Source: DASRHK01 sp963776465
GTDB lineage: Bacteria > Pseudomonadota > Gammaproteobacteria > Nevskiales > Nevskiaceae
DNA length: 64,000 bases
NCBI GenBank assembly: GCA_963776465.1
Contig: CAVZMV010000001.1
Location: 558,001 to 622,000 of the forward strand
Direction of reading: 5' to 3'
Part shown: positions 44,389 to 52,041 of the stretch, piece by piece
Position numbering within the stretch: position 1 is the first letter of the stretch
Layout of the letters: each line of letters opens with the position of its first letter
Translations under genes and position numbers: made by a program
Notes under the pieces: model-generated
What the model was told of the DNA's origin: nothing
The model's database searches: none
Seen by the model: only the letters and a program-made list of their open reading frames with translations

Positions 44389-45569
44389 CCGGGAACCGCA
44401 GTGTCGCGGCTGCGCGCGGTCGACGGCAGGCATTGCTTGAGCTCGAGGAACGGACGCTCGAAGTAGCGGAACGACAGTCCCGCCACCGCGTAGACCAGCG
44501 CCAGGTAAATCGCCTCGGCCAGCAGCAGCGACGCCCACCCGGCAAAGGTCGACGTCCACCCAAAGAGCGGCGGCAGCAGCTGGCGCATCGGGTAGTGCAG
44601 CACGTACATGCCGAACGAGATCTTGCCGGTGTAGCGCAGCCAGCCGCTGCTGAGCGCGCGCTGCCAGCCCGCTGCGCCGAGCGCCAGCCAGATCGTCGCC
44701 GCGGCGACGAGATTGATCAGCGAGTAGCCCCAGACGTGCTGCAAGGCGTTGGGCATCATCAACGGGAAGCCAAAGCTCCGCGGCCAGCGCACCGGGTCGA
44801 GCAGCCCGGCATTGACCCAGGTGCCCAGGAGAATCGCCAGACCGACGACCGCCGCGAGCGACCAGCCGTAGCGGCGCACCTGCAGCGAAGCCGGCGCCAT
44901 CGGCAGCGTCGCGACCAGCGCGCCGGCGGCGAACGCGTCGACGTGCGACGTGCTGAGCAGGTAATTGGCGGCTGCGGCGGAGCCGCTGACCGATTCGGGC
45001 GGCAGCTGCGGCCAGAGGATCGCGACCGCGCCGCGCAGCACCGGGCCGAGCGCGATCAGGCACAGCGCCAGCGCGCGCAGATGCCGGCGCAGCGCGAACA
45101 GCACGAGCGGCCACACCAGGTAGAAGTGTTCCTCCACCGCCAGCGACCAGAAATGGTCGATCAGCACGTGGCGCTCCGAGCCCGCGCCCAGCGCGCCGTA
45201 GGCGGGCGTCAGGCGAAAGACGTTGAACGTGAACGTCGCCGCCCACGGCAGCGCGTGGTCGATGGGCGGAAAGTCGGCGAGCAGCCGTGCGGCGATCGCC
45301 AGCGCCACCAGATAGCCGAAGTACAGCGGCAGGATGCGCAGGGCGCGGCGCGCGTAGAAATCCTTCAGATAGCTGCCGAGGGGGCGCGCCTCGGCGCTGC
45401 GCACCAGCAGGCGCGTGATCAGGAATCCGGAGAGCACGAAGAACAACTGCACGCCGATCCAGCCGCAGCCCAGCCAGCGCAGGTGCTGCGCCATCACGAG
45501 CAGGATCGCGATTCCCCGCAGGCCATCGAGGGCGAGCAGACGCGGCTCGGCCGCGGAGTTGTGACGCAC
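44385..45569 (-). CDS. Acyltransferase-3 family membrane protein, second paralogue
   Basis: This 394-residue polytopic protein has LDGLRGIAILLVMAQH with the conserved His, FFVLSGFLITRLL, FYARRALRILPLYFGYL and HFWSLAVEEHFYLVWPLVLF. It is clearly a paralogue of the protein at 9105-10316 (both have the GFPLMMP/GYPLSMPG and WGYSLI/WGYSVI segments). It probably acetylates or acylates a surface glycan or lipid. Start is GTG at 45569. It is divergent from a LysE-type exporter; the 117-bp gap holds no clear gene. Confidence 0.9.
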   Translation of the reverse strand: MRHNSAAEPRLLALDGLRGIAILLVMAQHLRWLGCGWIGVQLFFVLSGFLITRLLVRSAEARPLGSYLKDFYARRALRILPLYFGYLVALAIAARLLADFPPIDHALPWAATFTFNVFRLTPAYGALGAGSERHVLIDHFWSLAVEEHFYLVWPLVLFALRRHLRALALCLIALGPVLRGAVAILWPQLPPESVSGSAAAANYLLSTSHVDAFAAGALVATLPMAPASLQVRRYGWSLAAVVGLAILLGTWVNAGLLDPVRWPRSFGFPLMMPNALQHVWGYSLINLVAAATIWLALGAAGWQRALSSGWLRYTGKISFGMYVLHYPMRQLLPPLFGWTSTFAGWASLLLAEAIYLALVYAVAGLSFRYFERPFLELKQCLPSTARSRDTAVPG

Positions 45570-45686
45570 GGATCGGACTCCCTGTCCTTAGTTGGTGTTC
45601 CGTTGCCGCCAGTTTAGCCAAATGGCCGGGCCGTCTCCATCGCGGTTTTCCTACACGCCGGCGGGCGCCGGTAAGATGCCGCCGCG

Positions 45687-46307
45687 ATGAATCCCCTCCT
45701 GGTGTTCACGACCCTGGCGCTGGCCCACGTCCTGGCAGTGATGTCGCCAGGACCGGACTTCGCCATGGTCACGCGGCAGACCATGGCGCACGGTCGCGCG
45801 GCAGGACTGTGGACGGCCTGGGGGATCGCCACGGGAATCCTTTTCCACGTGACGTATGGCCTGTTCGGCCTGGGCTGGCTGCTGCGGGAGCAGCCGGCGC
45901 TGCTGGAGGCGTTGCGCTATGCGGGTGCAGCGTTTCTCATCTACATGGGCATCGGCGGCGTGCGCGCCAAGGCGCGCGATCCGGCAGCGCTGGCGCAGGC
46001 GCCCGCCACCGCCATCGATCCGCGGCGCCAGTTCGCCATCGGCGTGCTGACCAATGTCTTGAACCCCAAGGCGATGCTCTCGTTCACGGCGCTGTTCTCC
46101 ACCGTCATCGCCACGCAGGCGCCGATGGGGATGCGCTATGCCCTGGCAGCCTGGTTCGTCGTCAGCACCGCGCTCTGGTTCAGCTTCGTGGCGATGACGC
46201 TGGGACATTCGCGCGTGCGTAGCGCGCTGGTGGCGCGCGCCCACTGGATCGACCGCTTCACCGGCGCGATCCTGATTGGCCTCGGCGTCGCGATGCTGCT
46301 GGTGTAG
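45687..46307 (+). CDS. LysE/RhtB-family amino acid exporter
   Basis: This 206-residue protein has six hydrophobic segments and the family N-terminus ALAHVLAVMSPGPDFAMVTR, plus NVLNPKAMLSFTALFSTV. It exports amino acids or derivatives, possibly homoserine/threonine type. Its TAG stop is part of the GTAG head of a REP-like element at 46304. ATG at 45687. Confidence 0.93.
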   Translation: MNPLLVFTTLALAHVLAVMSPGPDFAMVTRQTMAHGRAAGLWTAWGIATGILFHVTYGLFGLGWLLREQPALLEALRYAGAAFLIYMGIGGVRAKARDPAALAQAPATAIDPRRQFAIGVLTNVLNPKAMLSFTALFSTVIATQAPMGMRYALAAWFVVSTALWFSFVAMTLGHSRVRSALVARAHWIDRFTGAILIGLGVAMLLV

Positions 46308-46351
46308 GGCGCGCCACGCTCGCCTTCTTCGTCGCGCATGGCGCGACCTAC
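46304..46351. repeat. Inverted pair of REP-like elements (BIME-like) overlapping two stop codons
   Basis: Arms GTAGGGCGCGCCA (46304-46316) and TGGCGCGACCTAC (46339-46351) are inverted with one mismatch. The right element alone is GTAG plus GTCGCGC-CAT-GCGCGAC read on the minus strand. The GTAG heads provide the TAG stops of the LysE-type gene (plus strand) and of the EF-hand gene (minus strand). Same family as 24605-24625. Confidence 0.75.
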
Positions 46352-46647
46352 CGTTTCTTCTTCGGCTCCGGCTGCATCGACTGCAGCTCGATATAGCTCG
46401 TCACCTCGGCGAGGCTGACCTTGCCGTTGTGATCGGTATCGACGTCGGCGAAGCGGCCGGCAAGCCACGGGAATCCGGCGTCGAGCTCGGCGGGCGTCAG
46501 CCACTCGTCGCGCTCCTTGTCCGCCGCCTCGAACATCGCGTCGATGCGGCGCTGCATCGGCGAGCGCTCCGGGCGGCGCTGCTGCGCGCAAGCCGCCAGC
46601 TGGCAAAGCACGATCACCGCGCACAGCGCCTGCATCGATTTGCTCAC
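46348..46647 (-). CDS. Small EF-hand lipoprotein
   Basis: This 99-residue protein starts at GTG 46647, overlapping the TetR stop (GTGA). It has a lipoprotein signal with LAAC lipobox near residue 20. It carries one canonical EF-hand loop (DVDTDHNGKVSLAEV) and an upstream degenerate one (AADKERDEWLTPAEL), then a Lys/Arg tail (EPKKKR). It probably binds calcium in the periplasm. Coupling to a TetR regulator of a fatty-acid operon is unexpected. Its TAG stop comes from the REP-like head. Confidence 0.8.
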   Translation of the reverse strand: MSKSMQALCAVIVLCQLAACAQQRRPERSPMQRRIDAMFEAADKERDEWLTPAELDAGFPWLAGRFADVDTDHNGKVSLAEVTSYIELQSMQPEPKKKR

Positions 46648-47264
46648 GCCACTGCTCCACGTTCGGCGCGCACCGGCTTGGCAATCGCCCGCCACAGCAT
46701 CTCGAACAGCGCATTGGCCTGCCGCGTCAGCGAGCTCTTCTGCCCGCGATGGATGTACATCTGCACCAGCCGGCCCATCACGCCGATGATGTAGTCGAGC
46801 AGGATCTTCTCGTCGACCTGGTCGTTGAGGATGCCGCGGGCGCGGCCTTCGGACAGCACTTTCAGGAACGCGCCGAACAGCTGCGGGTTGCGATACGTCT
46901 CCTGCTTGCGCCAGGTGTTGACGTAGACCGAGCTCATGATCAGCTGCGCGACCTTGGGGTTCTTCTCGAAGAAGTCGAGCGTCACCCACATGACCTTGCG
47001 CAGCTTCTCCTTGTAATCCTCGATGCCCTGCAGGTGATCGATCATCCGCGCCGCCAGCTTGCCCAGCCAGGAGTCCAGGCTGGAGAACAGCAGTGCCTCC
47101 TTGCCGCCGTAGTACTTGTAGATCGTCTGCAGCGACACGTTGGCCGAGCGGGCGATCTCGATCAGGCCAACCCGGTGATATTCGCGCTGCGAGAAGATGT
47201 CGAGCACGGCCTGCTCGATGCGCCCGCGCGTATCGGGATCAAGGCCGGAGAGATCGGGCGCCAT
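46644..47264 (-). CDS. TetR/AcrR-family regulator, probable repressor of the beta-oxidation operon
   Basis: This 206-residue protein has an N-terminal TetR helix-turn-helix (AVLDIFSQREYHRVGLIEIA, RSANVSLQTIYKYYGGKEAL) and an all-helical ligand domain. It is divergent from the thiolase-led fatty-acid oxidation operon with 152 bp between. That gap holds a 14-bp palindrome overlapping a perfect -35 hexamer. This is the usual arrangement for an acyl-CoA-responsive repressor such as FadR/PsrA types of the TetR family. The ligand is inferred. Confidence 0.88.
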   Translation of the reverse strand: MAPDLSGLDPDTRGRIEQAVLDIFSQREYHRVGLIEIARSANVSLQTIYKYYGGKEALLFSSLDSWLGKLAARMIDHLQGIEDYKEKLRKVMWVTLDFFEKNPKVAQLIMSSVYVNTWRKQETYRNPQLFGAFLKVLSEGRARGILNDQVDEKILLDYIIGVMGRLVQMYIHRGQKSSLTRQANALFEMLWRAIAKPVRAERGAVA

Positions 47265-47316
47265 GGAAGGTAATGTGCGTTACTTCTTGCCCGTATGGCA
47301 ACTGGCTGTTTCCAAC

Positions 47317-47335
47317 ATACGCAGGCGTATTGACA
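47317..47335 (+). promoter_or_regulatory. Palindromic operator overlapping a TTGACA box
   Basis: ATACGC-AG-GCGTAT (47317-47330) is a perfect 6-2-6 palindrome whose last base is the first of a consensus TTGACA (47330-47335). A -10 is not clear (TTTAAG at 47351-47356 with a short 15-bp spacer is the best). A repressor bound here would block RNA polymerase for the thiolase operon. Probable site of the TetR protein. Confidence 0.6.
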
Positions 47336-47416
47336 CACTGCCGCATCGTCTTTAAGGTGAGGTCCGCCCGCCGCACCGGGGCCCGTGTAACCACCCTTAC
47401 CGACCGAGCACTCCCA

Positions 47417-48625
47417 ATGACCGACGCATTCATTTATGACGCCGTGCGCACGCCGCGCGGCAAGGGCAAGAAAGACGGCAGCCTGCACCAGATCACGCCG
47501 ATCCACCTCGTCGCCAACTGCCTCTGGGCGCTGCGCGACCGCAATCAGCTGGATACCGCCAAGGTCGACGACGTAGTGCTCGGCTGCGTCACGCCGGTCG
47601 GCGAGCAGGGCGCGGACATCGCGCGCATCGCGGTCCTGTACGCCGGCTGGGATCAGTCGGTCGCCGGCGTCACCCAGTCGCGCTTCTGCGCGTCGGGCCT
47701 GGAGGCGGTGAATCTCGCGGCGATGAAAGTCATGTCCGGATTCGAGGACCTGGCGGTCGGCGGCGGCGTGGAGAGCATGTCGCGCTGGCCGATGGGCTCC
47801 GACGGCGGCGCCATGATCATGGACCCGCGCGTCAACGGCGCGCTGCAGTTCGTGCCGCAAGGCATCGGCGCGGATCTGCTCGCGACGATGGACGGCTTCT
47901 CGCGCAAGGACGTCGACAACTTCGCGCTGCGCTCGCAGCAGCGCGCGACCAAGGCGCGCGCCGAAGGCCGCTTCGCCAAGTCGATCGTGCCGGTGAAGGA
48001 CCTGAACGGCATGGTCGTGCTCGACCACGACGAGTTCATCCGCAGCGACGCGACGCTTGAGGGCCTCGCGGGTTTGAAGCCCTCGTTCGAGCAGATGGGC
48101 CAGATGGGCTTCGACGCCACCGCCCTGCGCAAGTACACGACGGTCGAGAAGATCAACCACGTGCATCACGCCGGCAACTCCTCCGGCATCGTCGACGGCG
48201 CCGCAGCCGTCCTGATCGGCAACAAGAAGATCGGCAAGAAGCTGGGCCTGAAGCCCCGCGCGCGCATCGTCTGCACCGCCGTCACCGGCAGCGAGCCGAC
48301 GATCATGCTCGCCGGCATCGCGCCGGCCGTGCGCAAGGCGCTCAAGCGCGCCGGCATGGACGCCAAGGACATCAACCTGTTCGAGATCAACGAAGCCTTC
48401 GCGGCGGTGGTCATGCACGCGGCGCAGGATCTCGGCATCGACATGGACAAGGTCAACGTCAACGGCGGCTCGATCGCCATGGGCCATCCGCTGGGCGCCA
48501 CCGGCGCGATGATCCTCGGCACCCTGCTCGACGAGATGGAGCGCACCAACCAGGAAACGGGTCTCGCCACGCTGTGCGTCGGCGGCGGCATGGGCATCGC
48601 CACGATCATCGAGCGCGTGCACTGA
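47417..48625 (+). CDS. Acetyl-CoA C-acyltransferase (thiolase)
   Basis: This 402-residue thiolase has the acylated Cys in QSRFCASGLEAVN, the NEAFA motif, GGSIAMGHPLGATGAMI with the catalytic His and CVGGGMG with the second Cys. It performs the last step of fatty-acid beta-oxidation. Start ATG 47417; longer readings upstream include the promoter region. It heads an operon with the multifunctional enzyme and two acyl-CoA dehydrogenases, making it functionally equivalent to fadA/fadI. Its stop overlaps a candidate start of the next gene. Confidence 0.95.
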   Translation: MTDAFIYDAVRTPRGKGKKDGSLHQITPIHLVANCLWALRDRNQLDTAKVDDVVLGCVTPVGEQGADIARIAVLYAGWDQSVAGVTQSRFCASGLEAVNLAAMKVMSGFEDLAVGGGVESMSRWPMGSDGGAMIMDPRVNGALQFVPQGIGADLLATMDGFSRKDVDNFALRSQQRATKARAEGRFAKSIVPVKDLNGMVVLDHDEFIRSDATLEGLAGLKPSFEQMGQMGFDATALRKYTTVEKINHVHHAGNSSGIVDGAAAVLIGNKKIGKKLGLKPRARIVCTAVTGSEPTIMLAGIAPAVRKALKRAGMDAKDINLFEINEAFAAVVMHAAQDLGIDMDKVNVNGGSIAMGHPLGATGAMILGTLLDEMERTNQETGLATLCVGGGMGIATIIERVH

Positions 48626-48648
48626 TGGAAGGCAACGGGGGCAACAAG

Positions 48649-50784
48649 ATGAGTGCAGTCACCTTCACGCGCGACGCGGACAACATCGTCACGCTCACGC
48701 TCGACATGCCGGGCCGTTCGATGAACGTGCTCAACGACGAGCTGACCACGCCCTTCTCCGAGTCGATCGCCAAGATCGAAGGGGATCAGACGATCAAGGG
48801 CGTGATCATCACCTCGGGCAAGGACTCGTTCCTGGCGGGCGCGGATCTCGAGCGCGTCTACGCGGTCACCGATCCTAAGGTCGCGTTCGATATGGCGGAA
48901 GCTTTCAAGAGCTTCCTGCGGCGCCTCGAGCTGTGCGGGCGCCCGGTCGTCGCCGCGCTCAACGGCACCGCGCTCGGTGGCGGCCTGGAGCTGGCGCTCG
49001 GCTGTCATTACCGCATCGCGATCAACGATCCGAAGATCAAGTTCGGTCAACCGGAGGTGAAGCTGGGCCTCCTGCCCGGGGGCGGCGGCACGCAGCGCCT
49101 GCCCCGGCTGATGGGCATGCAGGCGTCGTTGCCGATCCTGCTCGAAGGCAAGGAGCTGCGTCCGGATGCGGCCAAGAACGCCGGCATCGTCAACGAGCTC
49201 GTCGCCAACAAGGAAGAGCTGCTGGCGCGCGCCAAGGCCTGGTGTCAGGCGAATCCCAAGCCGATCCAGCCGTGGGACGACAAGAAGTTCAAGTTCCCCG
49301 GCGGCGACTCGCGCCATCCGGCGATGGTGCAGATGCTCGCGATCGCGCCGTCGATGGCCAACGCCAAGAGCTTCGGCAACTACCCGGCGATCGACAACAT
49401 CCTGTCGTGCGTCTACGAGGGCGGCATCGTCGACTTCGACACCGGCTGCCGCATCGAGTCGCGCTATTTCGCGAACTGCGTCGTCAGCCAGGTCGCGAAG
49501 AACATGATCGGCACGCTGTTCTTCCAGCTCAACGCCATCAACAAGGGCAAGAGCCGGCCTGAGGGCTTCGAGAAGTCCAAGGTCAAGAAGCTCGGCGTGC
49601 TCGGCGCGGGAATGATGGGCGCCGGCATCGCCTACGTGTCGGCCAAGGTCGGCATCGAGGTCGTGCTGCTCGACACCACGCAGGAGCAGGCCGACAAGGG
49701 CAAGCAGTACTCCGCGGACCTGATCGACAAGGACGTGAAGAAGGGCCGGATGATGCCGGCCGACAAGGCGATCTTCCTGGAGAAGATCAAGGCGACCACG
49801 AATTACGACGACCTCGCCGGCTGCGACCTCATCATCGAGGCGGTGTTCGAGGATCGCGCGATCAAGGCGGACGTGACCAAGAAGGCAGAGGCCGTCATCG
49901 GCAAGGACAAGGTCTTCGCGTCGAACACCTCGACGCTGCCGATCACGGGCTTGGCGACTGCGTCCGAGCGGCCGAAGAACTTCATCGGCCTGCACTTCTT
50001 CTCCCCGGTCGACAAGATGCCGCTGGTGGAGATCATCAAGGGTAAGAAGACCTCGCCGGAGACGCTGGCCAAGGGCTTCGACTACGTGCAGCAGATCAAG
50101 AAGACGCCGATCGTGGTCAACGACTCGCGCGGCTTCTACACCTCGCGCGTCTTCGGGACCTACGTGCAGGAAGGCGGCGCGCTGCTGCTCGACGGGCAGC
50201 ATCCGCGCGCGATCGAGATGGCCGGGCTGCAGGCCGGCATGCCGGTCGGGCCGCTGGCGGTGCACGACGAAGTGTCGCTGTCGCTGTCGCTGCACATCCT
50301 GGAGCAGACGCGCAAGGACTTCGAGGCCGACGGTAAGAAGCTGCCCGAGCATCCGGCCAACTCGATCACCGAGAAGATGGTCAAGGAGCTCAACCGTCCG
50401 GGCAAGAAGGCCGGCAAGGGTTTCTACGACTACCCGGCGCCGGGACAGAAGCATCTGTGGCCTGAGCTCACCAAGCATTTCCCGCAGAAGGAGCAGCTGC
50501 CGCAGCGCGAGCTCATCGACCGGATGATGTTCGCGATGGCCAACGAATCGGCCAAGTGCTTCGAGGAAGGCGTGGTCGAGAGCGTGGCCGACACCAACAT
50601 CGGCTCGATCTTCGGCTGGGGCTTCGCGCCGTTCCAGGGCGGCACGCTGCAGTTCATCAACGCCTACGGCGTCGACAAGTTCGTCAAGCGCAGCAAGGAG
50701 CTCGCCAAGAAGTACGGCGACCGCTTCAAGCCGGCGCGCATCCTCACCAAGATGGCGGCAGAGGGGAAGCGCTTCGATGCTTAA
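48649..50784 (+). CDS. FadJ/FadB-type enoyl-CoA hydratase / 3-hydroxyacyl-CoA dehydrogenase
   Basis: This 711-residue multifunctional enzyme has an N-terminal crotonase domain (SFLAGADLERV, LNGTALGGGLELALGCHY, LLPGGGGTQRLPRL) and a C-terminal NAD-binding dehydrogenase domain (LGVLGAGMMGAGIAYVSAKV, GLHFFSPVDKMPLVEII with catalytic His). I prefer ATG 48649, eight bases after GGGGG and with a standard N-terminus; ATG 48625, overlapping the thiolase stop, would add eight residues. It hydrates enoyl-CoA and oxidises 3-hydroxyacyl-CoA and partners with the thiolase. Overlaps the next gene by 8 bp. Confidence 0.95.
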   Translation: MSAVTFTRDADNIVTLTLDMPGRSMNVLNDELTTPFSESIAKIEGDQTIKGVIITSGKDSFLAGADLERVYAVTDPKVAFDMAEAFKSFLRRLELCGRPVVAALNGTALGGGLELALGCHYRIAINDPKIKFGQPEVKLGLLPGGGGTQRLPRLMGMQASLPILLEGKELRPDAAKNAGIVNELVANKEELLARAKAWCQANPKPIQPWDDKKFKFPGGDSRHPAMVQMLAIAPSMANAKSFGNYPAIDNILSCVYEGGIVDFDTGCRIESRYFANCVVSQVAKNMIGTLFFQLNAINKGKSRPEGFEKSKVKKLGVLGAGMMGAGIAYVSAKVGIEVVLLDTTQEQADKGKQYSADLIDKDVKKGRMMPADKAIFLEKIKATTNYDDLAGCDLIIEAVFEDRAIKADVTKKAEAVIGKDKVFASNTSTLPITGLATASERPKNFIGLHFFSPVDKMPLVEIIKGKKTSPETLAKGFDYVQQIKKTPIVVNDSRGFYTSRVFGTYVQEGGALLLDGQHPRAIEMAGLQAGMPVGPLAVHDEVSLSLSLHILEQTRKDFEADGKKLPEHPANSITEKMVKELNRPGKKAGKGFYDYPAPGQKHLWPELTKHFPQKEQLPQRELIDRMMFAMANESAKCFEEGVVESVADTNIGSIFGWGFAPFQGGTLQFINAYGVDKFVKRSKELAKKYGDRFKPARILTKMAAEGKRFDA

Positions 50785-51934
50785 TGCGGCTCTGGCGCAA
50801 GGCAGCTACGTCACCGACGAGCTGCGCATGTTCCGCGACACCGCGCGGCGCTTCATGGACACCGAGGTTGCGCCCAACGTCGCCAAGTGGGACGAGCAGG
50901 GTCACGTCGACCGCGATCTCTGGAACAAGGCTGGCGCGCTGGGTCTTCTGTGCGCCAGCGTTCCAGAGGAATACGGCGGCGGCGGCGGCAACTTCGCGTT
51001 CGAGAAGGTGCTGATCGAGGAGCAGGCGCGCGCGGGCTGCAGCGCCTGGGGCAACAGCGTGCACGCCGGCATCGTCGCGCACTACATCCTCGTCTACGGC
51101 CGCGAAGAGCAGAAGAAGGAGTGGCTGCCGAAGATGGCGAGCGGCGAGCTGGTCGGCGCCATCGCCATGACCGAGCCCGGCACCGGCTCCGACCTGCAGG
51201 CCGTGCGCACGACCGCCATCGCCGAGGGCGACGAGTACGTGATCAACGGCTCCAAGGTGTTCATCACCAACGGCCAGCAGTGCGGGATCATCATCGTCGT
51301 CGCCAAGACCGACCCGGGCGCCAAGGGCAAGGGCGTGTCGCTGATCGTGGTGGAGACCGACAAGGTTTCAGGCTTCCGCCGCGGCCGCAACCTGGAGAAG
51401 GTCGGCATGCACGGGCAGGACACCTCGGAGCTGTTCTTCGAGAACGTGCGCGTGCCCAAAGCGAATCTCCTGGGCAAGCTCGAGGGCCAGGGTTTCGCGC
51501 AGCTGATGCAACAGCTGCCGCAGGAGCGGCTGATCGTCGCCGTCGCCGCGGTCGCGACCACCGAGATCGCGCTGGACATGACCACGGCGTACGTCAAGGA
51601 GCGCAAGGCCTTCGGCAAGCCGATCATGGATTTCCAGAACACCCGCTTCTCGCTGGCCGAGGCGCGCACCGAAGCTGCGCTCGGCCGGGTGTTCGTCGAG
51701 CGCTGCACCGAGCTCCTGATCCAGAAGAAGCTCGACCCGATGACGGCGGCGATGGCCAAGTACTGGACCACCGACAAGCAGTGCGAGATCGCCGACCTGT
51801 GCCTGCAGCTGCACGGCGGCTACGGCTACATGAACGAGTACCCGATCTCGCGGCTGTGGCGCGACTCGCGCGTGCAGCGGATTTACGGCGGCACCAACGA
51901 AATAATGAAGGAACTGATCGGCCGGTTTTTGTAA
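50777..51934 (+). CDS. Acyl-CoA dehydrogenase
   Basis: This 385-residue flavoenzyme has MTEPGTGSDLQAVRTTA, SKVFITNGQQ, ERKAFGKPIMDFQNTRFSLA and HGGYGYMNEYPISRLWRDSR. The position that holds the catalytic Glu in medium-chain enzymes is Gly (YGGTNEI). A Glu in LPQERLIVAVAA fits the alternative location used by long-chain and isovaleryl-CoA dehydrogenases, hinting at long-chain or branched substrates. It overlaps the FadJ-like gene by 8 bp and is 107 bp upstream of a FadE-type gene. Confidence 0.94.
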   Translation: MLNAALAQGSYVTDELRMFRDTARRFMDTEVAPNVAKWDEQGHVDRDLWNKAGALGLLCASVPEEYGGGGGNFAFEKVLIEEQARAGCSAWGNSVHAGIVAHYILVYGREEQKKEWLPKMASGELVGAIAMTEPGTGSDLQAVRTTAIAEGDEYVINGSKVFITNGQQCGIIIVVAKTDPGAKGKGVSLIVVETDKVSGFRRGRNLEKVGMHGQDTSELFFENVRVPKANLLGKLEGQGFAQLMQQLPQERLIVAVAAVATTEIALDMTTAYVKERKAFGKPIMDFQNTRFSLAEARTEAALGRVFVERCTELLIQKKLDPMTAAMAKYWTTDKQCEIADLCLQLHGGYGYMNEYPISRLWRDSRVQRIYGGTNEIMKELIGRFL

Positions 51935-52041
51935 CAAATCTTTCGGATGGTCTTTTGATTTCCTGTCCCGCGCGTTGAGCCGCGCTTGTCGTCGGCTCGA
52001 ACGCGCGACCAAGAATCTTCAAAGCAATAAGGAGCTATGCA

